This document shows, piece after piece, positions 7,494-15,211 of a DNA stretch of 64,000 nt (position 1 is the stretch's first letter; every line of letters starts with the position of its first letter). The notes beneath the pieces are model-generated. The model saw only the letters and a program-made list of their open reading frames with translations, did no database searches and was not told where the DNA came from. A program made the position numbers and the translations under genes. This DNA is from Mesoterricola sediminis (lineage in GTDB: Bacteria > Acidobacteriota > Holophagae > Holophagales > Holophagaceae): contig NZ_AP027081.1 in assembly GCF_030295425.1 (NCBI RefSeq), positions 1,860,001-1,924,000 on the forward strand, in the 5' to 3' direction.

Positions 7494-8093
7494 GAAGCCC
7501 CGCCGCGCCAGGTCCGCCTGGAGGCGGCCGGGGTCCGTGAACAGCAGGGCGTCCATGCCCAGCGCCGCGGCGGCCGCCACGTTGCGGGGGGCGTCGTCGA
7601 TGAAGACCGTGCCCGCCAGGGGGATGCCCCAGCGGTCCGCGGCGAGGCGGAAGAAGGCGGGGTCCGGCTTCACCAGCCCGGCCTCCCCCGAAATGGCGAT
7701 GTCCCGGAAGGTGCGGAGGAAGGGATAGCGCGCGAGCGCCTCGGGGAAGGTCTCGGCGGACCAGTTGGAAAGGGCGTACGTGGGGTGGCCCGCGGCCTGG
7801 AGCCGGCCCAGGAGCGCCACGGTGCCGTCCAGGGGCCCGCCCAGCATCCCCGTCCAGCGGGTCTTCCACCAGCCGATGGCCTCGGCGTGCTCCGGCCATT
7901 CGCGCTGCTTCTCCGCGATGGCCTCGTCGAAGGGACGGCCCGCGTCCATGGCCAGGTTCCAGGTGTGCGTGCAGACCCGCTCCAGGAGGAAGGCGGCGGC
8001 CGCTTCCCCCAGGGCGGGGACGTAGATCCGGCGGGGGTCCCAGTCGATCAGGACGCCGCCGAGGTCGAAGACGAGGGGCAGGGGTTCGCTCAA
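7485..8093 (-). CDS. HAD-superfamily hydrolase (HAD-IA phosphatase-like)
   Basis: Predicted soluble phosphatase or dehalogenase-type hydrolase of 202 residues. Motif I reads FDLGGVL with the nucleophile Asp10, motif II lies in YALSNWS, motif III Lys is in GLVKPDP and motif IV is FIDDAPRNV. The DxGxV form of motif I and the SNWS motif are typical of the HAD-IA group that includes YihX-like glucose-1-phosphatases and haloacid dehalogenases. The start is TTG 8093 with GGAGG upstream. The substrate cannot be told from sequence. It lies 22 bases downstream of the RNA helicase gene and may be co-transcribed. Confidence 0.85.
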   Translation of the reverse strand: MSEPLPLVFDLGGVLIDWDPRRIYVPALGEAAAAFLLERVCTHTWNLAMDAGRPFDEAIAEKQREWPEHAEAIGWWKTRWTGMLGGPLDGTVALLGRLQAAGHPTYALSNWSAETFPEALARYPFLRTFRDIAISGEAGLVKPDPAFFRLAADRWGIPLAGTVFIDDAPRNVAAAAALGMDALLFTDPGRLQADLARRGFPA

Positions 8094-8115
8094 GGCATGC
8101 CTCCGCCTCCCAGTA

Positions 8116-9648
8116 TCAACCCTTCGGGCGCTTCTTCGGGAAGGGCTTGGGGCCGGCCGCGTCCTTGCGGAAGGGCTTCTTCCCGGGGACCCAGCCGCCC
8201 TTCTCGCCCTGGCGGGGCTTGAAGGGGCGATGCTCGCCGGCGCCTTCGGGACGGTCCTCCCTGCGGAAGGGCTTCTTGCCCGGGGTCCAGCCCGGCTTCT
8301 CCCCGGGACGGGGCTTGAAGGGGCGCTTCTCGGAGGCGTACTCCTGGCGGGGCGCGTCGGGGATGTCGAACCCGGCGTGCTCGGGGCCCTCGACCAGCGA
8401 CAGCAGCGCGGCCACGACCTGGACGGGCCCGCGGCCCTCCAGCAGCCGGGTGGCGGTCTCCTCCATGCCGGGGGCCTCCAGGGCGCCGACGCGGTCCAGG
8501 AGGGCCTGGGTGCGCTTCTCCCGGATCTCGGCCTGGGTCGGAACGGCGCGCCACTCGAGCTTCAGCCCGCCCCGGCGGGACCAGGCGAGGAGGATGCGCG
8601 ACTCCTTGAAGGTGACGAGGGCCAGGGAGGAGCCCTTGGATCCCGCGCGGCCGGTGCGGCCGGAGCGGTGGATGTAGCTCTCCATCTGGGTGGGGATGCC
8701 CAGGTGGACCACCAGGGGCATGCCTTCCACGTCGATGCCGCGGGCCGCCACGTCCGTGGCGACCAGGTAGCGCAGGCGGCCCTCCTTGAAGTTGCCCATG
8801 ATGCGGTTCCGGGCCTGCTGGCCCAGGTCGCCGTGGAGGCAGTCCGCGGCAAGCCCCGCGTCGCGCAGGGCCTGGGCGACCTCCTCCGTCTGGACCTTCA
8901 TCTTCGTGAAGATGAGCGCCGCGCTGGGCGCGTCGGCCAGGAGGAAGTTGACGAGGGCCTTCACCTGCAGGTGCTCGGGCACGATGCAGGGGGTGTGCGC
9001 GATGTCCGCGTGCTGGGAACCGCCTTCGGACGCCGCGTGGTTGATGCGGACGGGATCCTTCAGGAAGCGCCGGGCCAGGCTCGCGATGGGGGCGGGCAGG
9101 GTGGCCGAGAAGAGGTAGGTCTGGGGCGTGGGGGGCACGCCGGCGAGGATCTTCTCCACGTCCTCGAGGAAGCCCATGTTGAGCATCTCGTCGCACTCGT
9201 CCAGCACCACCATGCCCACTTCGGTCAGGTCGAGGGTCTGGCGGTCCAGGTGATCCTGGACGCGGCCCGGCGTGCCGACCACCACTTGGGCGCCGAACTT
9301 GAGGGCCTTGAGCTGGGGCACGTAGCTGAGGCCGCCCACCAGGAGGGCGACGTCCAGGCGGGGCATGACGCTCTGGAGCTCCTCGGCCACCTGCTGGGCC
9401 AGCTCCCGGGTGGGGGTCAGGATGATGGCCTGGGTCTTCCGCTCGTCCTTCAGGCGATGGAGGAGGGGCAGGCCGAAGGCCAGGGTCTTGCCGCTGCCCG
9501 TCCGGCTTTGCACCAGCAGGTCGCGGCCTTCCAGGCCCGGTTGGAACGTTTCCGCCTGGACGAGGGTCGGGGCGGTGAACCCCCTGCGCGCCAGCGCGGA
9601 CAGGAAAGGTTCGGTGCAGCCCAGGGCTGCGAAGGTCTCGTGGGTCAA
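8116..9648 (-). CDS. DEAD/DECD-box ATP-dependent RNA helicase
   Basis: RNA-unwinding ATPase of 510 residues. It has the Q-motif region at the N-terminus, Walker A SRTGSGKT at 48-55, DECD at 150-153 in place of the usual DEAD, SAT at 181-183 and HRSGRTGRAG in the second RecA domain. A ~100-residue linker follows, then a basic tail with two near-identical 21-residue units (RPFKPR-GEK-GW-PGKKPFR), probably an RNA-binding tail. I chose TTG 9648 because a GGGAG lies close upstream and the helicase homology begins there; an upstream ATG would add 62 unrelated residues. It may be a CsdA/RhlE-like factor for ribosome assembly or mRNA decay; which one is not clear. Confidence 0.9.
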   Translation of the reverse strand: MTHETFAALGCTEPFLSALARRGFTAPTLVQAETFQPGLEGRDLLVQSRTGSGKTLAFGLPLLHRLKDERKTQAIILTPTRELAQQVAEELQSVMPRLDVALLVGGLSYVPQLKALKFGAQVVVGTPGRVQDHLDRQTLDLTEVGMVVLDECDEMLNMGFLEDVEKILAGVPPTPQTYLFSATLPAPIASLARRFLKDPVRINHAASEGGSQHADIAHTPCIVPEHLQVKALVNFLLADAPSAALIFTKMKVQTEEVAQALRDAGLAADCLHGDLGQQARNRIMGNFKEGRLRYLVATDVAARGIDVEGMPLVVHLGIPTQMESYIHRSGRTGRAGSKGSSLALVTFKESRILLAWSRRGGLKLEWRAVPTQAEIREKRTQALLDRVGALEAPGMEETATRLLEGRGPVQVVAALLSLVEGPEHAGFDIPDAPRQEYASEKRPFKPRPGEKPGWTPGKKPFRREDRPEGAGEHRPFKPRQGEKGGWVPGKKPFRKDAAGPKPFPKKRPKG

Positions 9649-9778
9649 GCTGTCTCCCGGGGCGCTCGCCGGATCAAAAGAGGCTTTGACATCGCCCGCC
9701 GGACCTGGCCCAAACGGACAGTATCTCATGGAAAGCCCAGGATGGCCAGGAGCAATCCGGGTGTGGAATAATGTCGGA

Positions 9779-10264
9779 ATGATCACCATCCTCCTCATCC
9801 GCCACGGCATCGCCGAGGACCGGAGGCCCGGCATGCGGGACGCAGAGCGGGGCCTGACCGCGGAGGGCTGGGAGAAGACCCGCGCGGCGATGGCCGGCCT
9901 CGTGCGCCGGGGCTACGTGCCCGCCCGGGGCGTCTCCAGCCCCTACCGGCGCGCGGCGGAGACGATGGTCTGCCTGCGCGAGGCGACGCCCCAGGGCTTC
10001 CCCGTGGGCTGCTGGGAGGGCCTGGAGCCGGAGGCGAGCGTCGCCGCGGCGCGGGAGTGGCTCGACCTCATCGTCGGGCAGGCGCATCCCTTCGAGACCA
10101 TCGCCCTGGTGAGCCACAACCCCTTCTGTCCCGCCCTGGTGCGGGCCCTGACGGGCCAGGACGCCGCCTTCAAGAAGGCGGGCTGCGCCGTGCTCCACTG
10201 GACCGGCGGCCGCTTCCACCTGGCCGCGCTCTTCACCCCCGCCGAGCTCCGGGGGGACGCTTGA
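9779..10264 (+). CDS. sixA: SixA-type phosphohistidine phosphatase
   Basis: Small histidine-phosphatase-fold protein of 161 residues. The catalytic motif is LLIRHG at 5-10 (His9), with a second histidine in LVSHNPF. The length and arrangement match SixA, which removes phosphate from phosphohistidine on phosphotransferase proteins or HPt domains; a nucleotide- or sugar-phosphatase role is also possible. The preceding 130 bases separate it from the divergent helicase. The stop overlaps the TTG start of the next gene (TTGA), so the two are probably translated together. Confidence 0.85.
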   Translation: MITILLIRHGIAEDRRPGMRDAERGLTAEGWEKTRAAMAGLVRRGYVPARGVSSPYRRAAETMVCLREATPQGFPVGCWEGLEPEASVAAAREWLDLIVGQAHPFETIALVSHNPFCPALVRALTGQDAAFKKAGCAVLHWTGGRFHLAALFTPAELRGDA

Positions 10265-11073
10265 GGCCGGCGGGGCAGTTCGCGGACCTGCCGACCGGCG
10301 TGCGCCTCCACTACCGGGTCCAGGGTCCGCCCGGGGGACCCTGGCTGGTGCTCATCAACGGCCTCCTGTCGGACACCACCATGTGGGCGGGGGTGCTGCC
10401 CGGCCTGACGCGGCGCTTCCGGGTGCTCACCTTCGACTGCCGGGGGCAGGGCAAGTCCGAGGCCCCCCTGGACGGACCCTATCCCGTGTCGCTGATGGCC
10501 GCGGACCTCTGGGCCCTCCTGGAATCCCTGGACATCCGGTCACCCTGGCTGGCCGGGCTCTCCAACGGGAGTTCCATCGCCCTCCAGATCCTGGCCACCC
10601 ACCCCGGCTCCTTCCGGGGGGCGGTGCTGACCAGCGCCATGCCCCGCACCGACTTCTCGCTCCGTCTCCGCCTCGAGCACTGGGCGCGGTGCCTGGAGCT
10701 GGGGGGCACGGAGCTCCAGTTCGACGCCGTCGCGCCCTACCTCTGGGGGGACCGCTTCATCGAGGCGCGCTACCAGGTGCTGAAGGCCTACCACGCGTCC
10801 ACGCGGATATCCGATAAACCTTTCCATGGGTTGCGACACCAAATAGACGGTGCTCTCCCATGGGATATTCGTTCGCGTCTGTCGGCCATCCAGGAGCCGG
10901 TCCTTTGTTTGGCCGGAGCCGAGGACCTGCTCACGCCCCCGTGGAAATGCCTGGAAGTCGCGCAGGGATTGCCGAATGCCCGGTTCGAGGTGGTGCCCGG
11001 CGTCGGGCACGCCTACCCCGTGGAGGACCCCGTGGGTTATGTGGATAAAATCATGAATTTCATATCGAATTGA
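10261..11073 (+). CDS. Alpha/beta-fold hydrolase
   Basis: Predicted cytoplasmic serine hydrolase of 270 residues. The nucleophile elbow is GLSNG (Ser101), the likely acid is Asp222 in AGAEDLL, and the general base is His250 in VGHAYP. The sequence resembles 3-oxoadipate enol-lactonase-like and haloperoxidase-like hydrolases, but the substrate is unknown. TTG 10261 overlaps the sixA stop, and RBS-like bases are inside sixA. The last ~270 bases (10800-11073) are clearly more AT-rich than the rest of the gene, with codons such as ATA, TTT and AAT that are rare in neighbours. Confidence 0.82.
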   Translation: MRPAGQFADLPTGVRLHYRVQGPPGGPWLVLINGLLSDTTMWAGVLPGLTRRFRVLTFDCRGQGKSEAPLDGPYPVSLMAADLWALLESLDIRSPWLAGLSNGSSIALQILATHPGSFRGAVLTSAMPRTDFSLRLRLEHWARCLELGGTELQFDAVAPYLWGDRFIEARYQVLKAYHASTRISDKPFHGLRHQIDGALPWDIRSRLSAIQEPVLCLAGAEDLLTPPWKCLEVAQGLPNARFEVVPGVGHAYPVEDPVGYVDKIMNFISN

Positions 11074-11095
11074 CGTGAGCTTCCGCACGTTTCTT

Positions 11096-11125
11096 TTGCA
11101 TGACGGGCCCTTCCAGCGTTATGAT
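11096..11125 (+). promoter_or_regulatory. Sigma-70-type promoter for rho
   Basis: TTGCAT at 11096-11101 and TATGAT at 11120-11125 are separated by 18 bases, in a locally AT-rich stretch 50 bases before the rho start. Both hexamers are within one or two bases of consensus. The leader from here to the rho ATG is about 45 bases. Confidence 0.5.
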
Positions 11126-11175
11126 TCTCAATCCCAACTCTCTCTCATTCCACCGCTTTGCCCCAGGGGGACCGC

Positions 11176-12471
11176 ATGCCCAATGAGACCCAAGTCCCCG
11201 CGGTCCTCAGTCTGCAGGATCTGAAGGAGCAATCCATCGGCCGCCTCGCCGAAATGGGCAAGGCGTACGAGATCGAGAACCCGCTGTCCATGCGCAAGCA
11301 GGAGCTGATCTTCAGGCTCCTGGAGGCGCAGGCCCAGCGCGAGGGCCTCTTCTTCGCGGAAGGCGTGCTGGAGGTGCTGCCGGAGGGCTTCGGGTTCCTG
11401 CGCGCCCCCGAGCACAACTACCTGGCGGGTTCCGACGACATCTACGTCAGCCCCAGCCAGATCCGGAAGTTCGGGCTGCGCAGCGGCGATACCCTCTCGG
11501 GCATGATCCGCCCCCCGCGCGGGGACGAGAAGTTCTTCGCGATCATGCGCATCGACGCCATCAACTTCGACCCGCCCGCGGCGGCGAAGGAGCGCACCCA
11601 CTTCGACAACCTGGTGCCCCTGTACCCCACCCGGATGCTGAAGATGGAGCGGGATCCCCAGGAGCTGAGCACCCGGGTGATGGACCTCATGACGCCCCTG
11701 GGCAAGGGCCAGCGCGCCCTCATCGTGGCCCCCCCGCGCACCGGCAAGACGGTGCTGATGCAGAACATCGCCAACAGCATCACCCAGAACCACCCCGAGG
11801 TCTTCCTCATCGTGCTGCTCATCGACGAGCGCCCCGAGGAGGTCACCGACATGGAGCGGAACGTGAAGGGCGAGGTCGTCTCCTCCACCTTCGACGAGCC
11901 CGCCACGCGCCACGTGCAGGTGGCCGAGATGGTCATCGAGAAGGCCAAGCGCCTCGTGGAGCACAAGAAGGATGTCGTCATCCTCCTGGACAGCATCACC
12001 CGCCTCGCGCGCGCCTACAACACCGTGGTGCCCCTCTCGGGCAAGGTGCTCTCGGGCGGCGTCGACTCGAACGCCCTGCAGCGCCCCAAGCGGTTCTTCG
12101 GCGCGGCCCGCAACATCGAGGGCGGCGGCAGCCTGACCATCATCGCCACGGCCCTGATCGAGACCGGCTCCCGCATGGACGACGTGATCTTCGAGGAGTT
12201 CAAGGGCACCGGCAACAGCGAGATCGTGCTCGACCGCAAGCTGAGCGACAAGCGCATCTTCCCCGCCATGGACATCCAGAAGTCCGGCACCCGCAAGGAG
12301 GACCTCCTCATCGAGGCGCCCAAGCTCGCCAAGATCTGGGTGCTCCGCAAGATCCTCAGCACCAGCGGCCCCGTGGAGAGCATGGAGCTCCTCCTGGACC
12401 GCCTCGGGAAGTCCAAGAACAACGACGACTTCCTCGCGAACCTCCAGGACACCGGCGGCGGCCGGCGCTGA
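11176..12471 (+). CDS. rho: Transcription termination factor Rho
   Basis: Hexameric RNA-dependent ATPase that ends transcription of untranslated RNA. 431 residues: Rho_N helical domain (about 10-55), cold-shock RNA-binding domain with GFGFLR (71-76), and the ATPase with Walker A APPRTGKT (185-192), [11 protein letters not shown] and the C-terminal Q/R loops. ATG 11176 has AGGGGGA five bases before it; a TTG at 11158 would add six residues. The gene is followed by two strong hairpins and a convergent gene. Rho-dependence fits the scarcity of T-tailed terminators in this window. Confidence 0.96.
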   Translation: MPNETQVPAVLSLQDLKEQSIGRLAEMGKAYEIENPLSMRKQELIFRLLEAQAQREGLFFAEGVLEVLPEGFGFLRAPEHNYLAGSDDIYVSPSQIRKFGLRSGDTLSGMIRPPRGDEKFFAIMRIDAINFDPPAAAKERTHFDNLVPLYPTRMLKMERDPQELSTRVMDLMTPLGKGQRALIVAPPRTGKTVLMQNIANSITQNHPEVFLIVLLIDERPEEVTDMERNVKGEVVSSTFDEPATRHVQVAEMVIEKAKRLVEHKKDVVILLDSITRLARAYNTVVPLSGKVLSGGVDSNALQRPKRFFGAARNIEGGGSLTIIATALIETGSRMDDVIFEEFKGTGNSEIVLDRKLSDKRIFPAMDIQKSGTRKEDLLIEAPKLAKIWVLRKILSTSGPVESMELLLDRLGKSKNNDDFLANLQDTGGGRR

Positions 12472-12483
12472 AGGCTTCCGCAC

Positions 12484-12522
12484 CGCGGGCCTCCGCCGTC
12501 TTGGGGACGGCGGAGGCCCGCG
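12484..12522. terminator. Perfect 17-bp hairpin after rho
   Basis: The arms at 12484-12500 and 12506-12522 are exact inverted repeats (CGCGGGCCTCCGCCGTC and its complement) with a 5-base loop. It starts 13 bases after the rho stop. No T-run follows, so it is a very stable 3'-end hairpin; it could serve the convergent flavocytochrome gene as well. Confidence 0.65.
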
Positions 12523-12537
12523 TCGGTTCGTCGATCG

Positions 12538-12562
12538 CGGGCGCCCCGGTCCGGGGCGCCCG
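12538..12562. terminator. Second GC hairpin between convergent genes
   Basis: CGGGCGCCCCGG (12538-12549) is followed after one base by its exact complement (12551-12562). It lies 6 bases from the stop of the minus-strand flavocytochrome c gene and probably marks its 3' end. There is no T-run. Confidence 0.55.
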
Positions 12563-12567
12563 GGGGT

Positions 12568-14316
12568 TCAGGGCCTGGCGGCGGCTGCGGCGTTCCTGCC
12601 GGCGATGCGGCCGAAGGTGATGGTCTCCGAGATGGAGTTGCCGCCCAGGCGGTTCGCGCCGTGGACGCCGCCGGTGACCTCGCCGGCCGCGAAGAAGCCG
12701 GGGATGGCCTTGCCGTCCTTGGCGAGGACGCGGGTGCCGGGGTCGATGCGCAGGCCGCCCATGGTGTAGTGGACGCCGGGCTTCACCTCGATGGCGAAGA
12801 ACCGGGGCGTGCGCAGGGCCCGGGGCAGGTCGGGGCGGTTGAATTCGCCGTCCTGCTTGGCGTCGACGGCCGCGTTGTAGGCGTCCAGGGTGGCGCGGAG
12901 CGCCTGGGGCGGGACGCCGATGACCTGGGCGAGGGCCTCGGGGGTGTCGCCGGTCTTGACGAGGCCCAGGTGGAAGTAGCCGTCGATCTGCTTGAGGCTC
13001 TTGTGGACGCCCTCGTCGAAGACCATGAAGGCGCTCTGGCCGGTCTGGCGCAGGATGGCCTGGGACACGGCGTCCCGGGTGCCGATCTCGTTGAAGAAGC
13101 GGCGGCCCTCCTTGTTGACGAGGATGGCGCCGTTGCCCCGGACGGCCTCGGTGATGAGGATGCGGCTGCCCGCGGCGACGCTGGGGTGGATCTGGATCTG
13201 CGCCATGTCCTTGAGCTCGCCGCCGCGCTCGGCGCCCAGGTCCAGGCCGTCGCCGGTCGCGCCGGGCTGGTTGGAGCTCGTCATGCCCTTGAAGGCGGGC
13301 TGGTACTTGGCGACCCGCTCGGGGTTGGAGGAGAACCCGCCGGCCGCGAGGACCACGGCCCCGGCCTGCAGGGTGTAGCGGCCGCGGTGCCGGCCTTCCA
13401 CTTCGACGCCCGTGATCCGGCCGTCCTTGGATTCCAGGAGCCGCACGACGCGGGCGTTCACGCGGATGTCGAGCTTGCGCTTGGCGGCGGCGGCGCGGAG
13501 CACGCCCACGATGTGGGCGCCGACGGCGGCGCCTCCGGAGGGCCGGTGGGCCCGGGCGGCGCTGGCGCCGCCCATGCGGCCCACGTCGGAGAGATCGGCG
13601 CCCAGGGATTCCAGGTAGGCCACGGAAGCCGCGGATTCCCGGGCGAGGAGGGCCACCAGCTCCGGATCCCCCAGGCCCTTGCCGCCCTTGAAGGTGTCCT
13701 CGCGCATGGTCTCGACGCTGTCCTGGATGCCCTTCCGGGCCTGCTGGGGGGTGCCGGCCGCGTTCATGCCGCCGGCCGCCAGCATGGAGTTGCCGCCCGT
13801 GATGGGCTGCTTCTCCAGGATCACGACCCGGGCGCCGGCGTCGTGGGCGGTGATGGCCGCCACCATGCCGGCGGCGCCGCTGCCGATGACGACGACGTCG
13901 GCGCGGTCCGCCTTGGCCTTCCCGGCCGGCTTGGGCCGGGCCGGGGCGGGCTGGGCCGGGGCGGCGGCGAAGGGGATCTTGAGGTCGAAGCTGTGGCAAT
14001 TCATGCAGTAGGCCCGGGAGGCCTCGTGGCCGCGGTGGCACACGGTGCAGGCGATCTGGCCCAGGTGGGAGGCGTGGGCGTTGATGGCCTCCTTGGTTTT
14101 CGCGCCCAGGGAGGCCAGGTCCCCGTGGCACTTGACGCAGGCGGCGTTGGGGGCCGTCTCATTGTCGTCCACCCGGGCCTTCCCCTTCACGAGGGGATGG
14201 CACTGGGCGCAGGTGACGCCGGCCCGTCCATGGGCCGTGGCGAGGGAATCCGCGGGCGCAGCGGCGCCGAGGGCCGCCGCGAGGGCAAGCGAGGTCAGGA
14301 ACGGGCGTATGGGCAT
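12568..14316 (-). CDS. Tetraheme flavocytochrome c (fumarate reductase-type flavoprotein)
   Basis: Periplasmic electron-transfer reductase of 582 residues. A signal peptide (about 1-26, ends at APADSLA) is followed by four CxxCH heme sites at 36-40, 60-64, 90-94 and 104-108. An Ala/Pro linker leads to the FAD domain with GSGAAG (145-150). The fumarate reductase active-site region is present, with NGAILVNKEGRRFFNEIGTRD and GVHYTMGGL. This is the layout of soluble Shewanella FccA-type reductases; related proteins reduce urocanate or other enoates, so fumarate is the first guess only. A palindrome lies 78-109 bases before the start, and a C4-dicarboxylate-type two-component system lies upstream. 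Confidence 0.9.
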   Translation of the reverse strand: MPIRPFLTSLALAAALGAAAPADSLATAHGRAGVTCAQCHPLVKGKARVDDNETAPNAACVKCHGDLASLGAKTKEAINAHASHLGQIACTVCHRGHEASRAYCMNCHSFDLKIPFAAAPAQPAPARPKPAGKAKADRADVVVIGSGAAGMVAAITAHDAGARVVILEKQPITGGNSMLAAGGMNAAGTPQQARKGIQDSVETMREDTFKGGKGLGDPELVALLARESAASVAYLESLGADLSDVGRMGGASAARAHRPSGGAAVGAHIVGVLRAAAAKRKLDIRVNARVVRLLESKDGRITGVEVEGRHRGRYTLQAGAVVLAAGGFSSNPERVAKYQPAFKGMTSSNQPGATGDGLDLGAERGGELKDMAQIQIHPSVAAGSRILITEAVRGNGAILVNKEGRRFFNEIGTRDAVSQAILRQTGQSAFMVFDEGVHKSLKQIDGYFHLGLVKTGDTPEALAQVIGVPPQALRATLDAYNAAVDAKQDGEFNRPDLPRALRTPRFFAIEVKPGVHYTMGGLRIDPGTRVLAKDGKAIPGFFAAGEVTGGVHGANRLGGNSISETITFGRIAGRNAAAAARP

Positions 14317-14393
14317 ACTTCCTCCGGTTGGGCGCCAGGACAGGTACCGCCCGCCCGCATCCTACGCCCCGGGGGCGAAAGGCGGCCGCGCGG

Positions 14394-14425
14394 CCTCAAT
14401 CGATCATTTTTTCATGATATTGAGG
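14394..14425. promoter_or_regulatory. Palindrome upstream of flavocytochrome c (candidate operator)
   Basis: CCTCAAT (14394-14400) and ATTGAGG (14419-14425) are exact inverted arms, with a nested ATCAT (14403-14407) / ATGAT (14414-14418). The site is AT-rich in a GC-rich background and lies between the response regulator stop and the flavocytochrome start. It is not followed by a T-run in either direction, which favours a protein-binding site. The nearby response regulator is the obvious candidate to bind it. Confidence 0.5.
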
Positions 14426-14488
14426 TTCGGCCGGGGCGCAGGCTTTTGGAAGTAAGCATTCTTTTGAAACTAAAGGAAGCGCGGGGCC

Positions 14489-15211
14489 TCAGGCCTCCTC
14501 GCCCAGGTAGGGGCGCAGGGCGGCCACGTGGGCGCGCCGCACCTCGTACCGGTGGACGGGGCGGCCGATGCCCCCGGTGGCGGGCTCCCGGTGGAGCACC
14601 TGGAGGCCCCAGAGGAATTCCAGATACTTGCGCACGGAGACGCGGGTGATGCCCACCCGCACCGCCAGGTCCTCGCTCGTGAAGGGAGCCCCTTCGAAGG
14701 CCAAAATGGCCCGCCAGACGCTGGCCAGCCGCGCGGGGTCGAGGCCCTTGGGCAGGTCCGGGGCCGCCGGGGCCGGGGCCTTCGGCCGCGCGAAGACCCG
14801 GTCCACCTCGTCCTGGCTGGCCGCGTGGGGGTCCCGCATGAGGGCGTGGGCGTCCCGGTACCGCTCCAGGGCCTGCTTCATGCGCTCGAAGGCGAAGGGC
14901 TTGATGAGGTAGTCGACGGCGCCGAGTTTCACCGCCCGCCCGATGGTGGCGGTGTCCCGGGCGGCGGTGACCAGGATGACATCCACGTCCAGGCCGGCGG
15001 CGCGGATGCGGGCCAGCACCTCCAGGCCGTCGGGGCCGGGCATGGCGATGTCCAGCAGGAGGAGGTCGATGCCGCCGGCCCGCAGGGCCTCCAGGGCCCC
15101 GGCCCCGTCCCCGGCGGTGGCCGCCACCCGGAAGCCGTCCACCCGCTCCACGTAGAGGCGGTTGAGCTCGGCCACCATGGGATCGTCCTCGACGAGCAGC
15201 ACCTGGATCAT
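14489..15211 (-). CDS. Response regulator, DcuR/CitB type
   Basis: Cytoplasmic transcription regulator of 240 residues. The receiver domain (1-125) has the acidic pair at Asp9/Asp10, the phospho-acceptor Asp54 in LLLDIAMPG, and the Lys in LIKPF. A linker and a C-terminal winged-helix-like domain (about 155-235) with FTSEDLAVRVGITRVSVRKYLEFL follow, as in DcuR, CitB and DctR. It overlaps its kinase gene by four bases (ATGA). By analogy it would control anaerobic dicarboxylate or citrate genes; the adjacent flavocytochrome c is the likely target. Confidence 0.88.
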   Translation of the reverse strand: MIQVLLVEDDPMVAELNRLYVERVDGFRVAATAGDGAGALEALRAGGIDLLLLDIAMPGPDGLEVLARIRAAGLDVDVILVTAARDTATIGRAVKLGAVDYLIKPFAFERMKQALERYRDAHALMRDPHAASQDEVDRVFARPKAPAPAAPDLPKGLDPARLASVWRAILAFEGAPFTSEDLAVRVGITRVSVRKYLEFLWGLQVLHREPATGGIGRPVHRYEVRRAHVAALRPYLGEEA

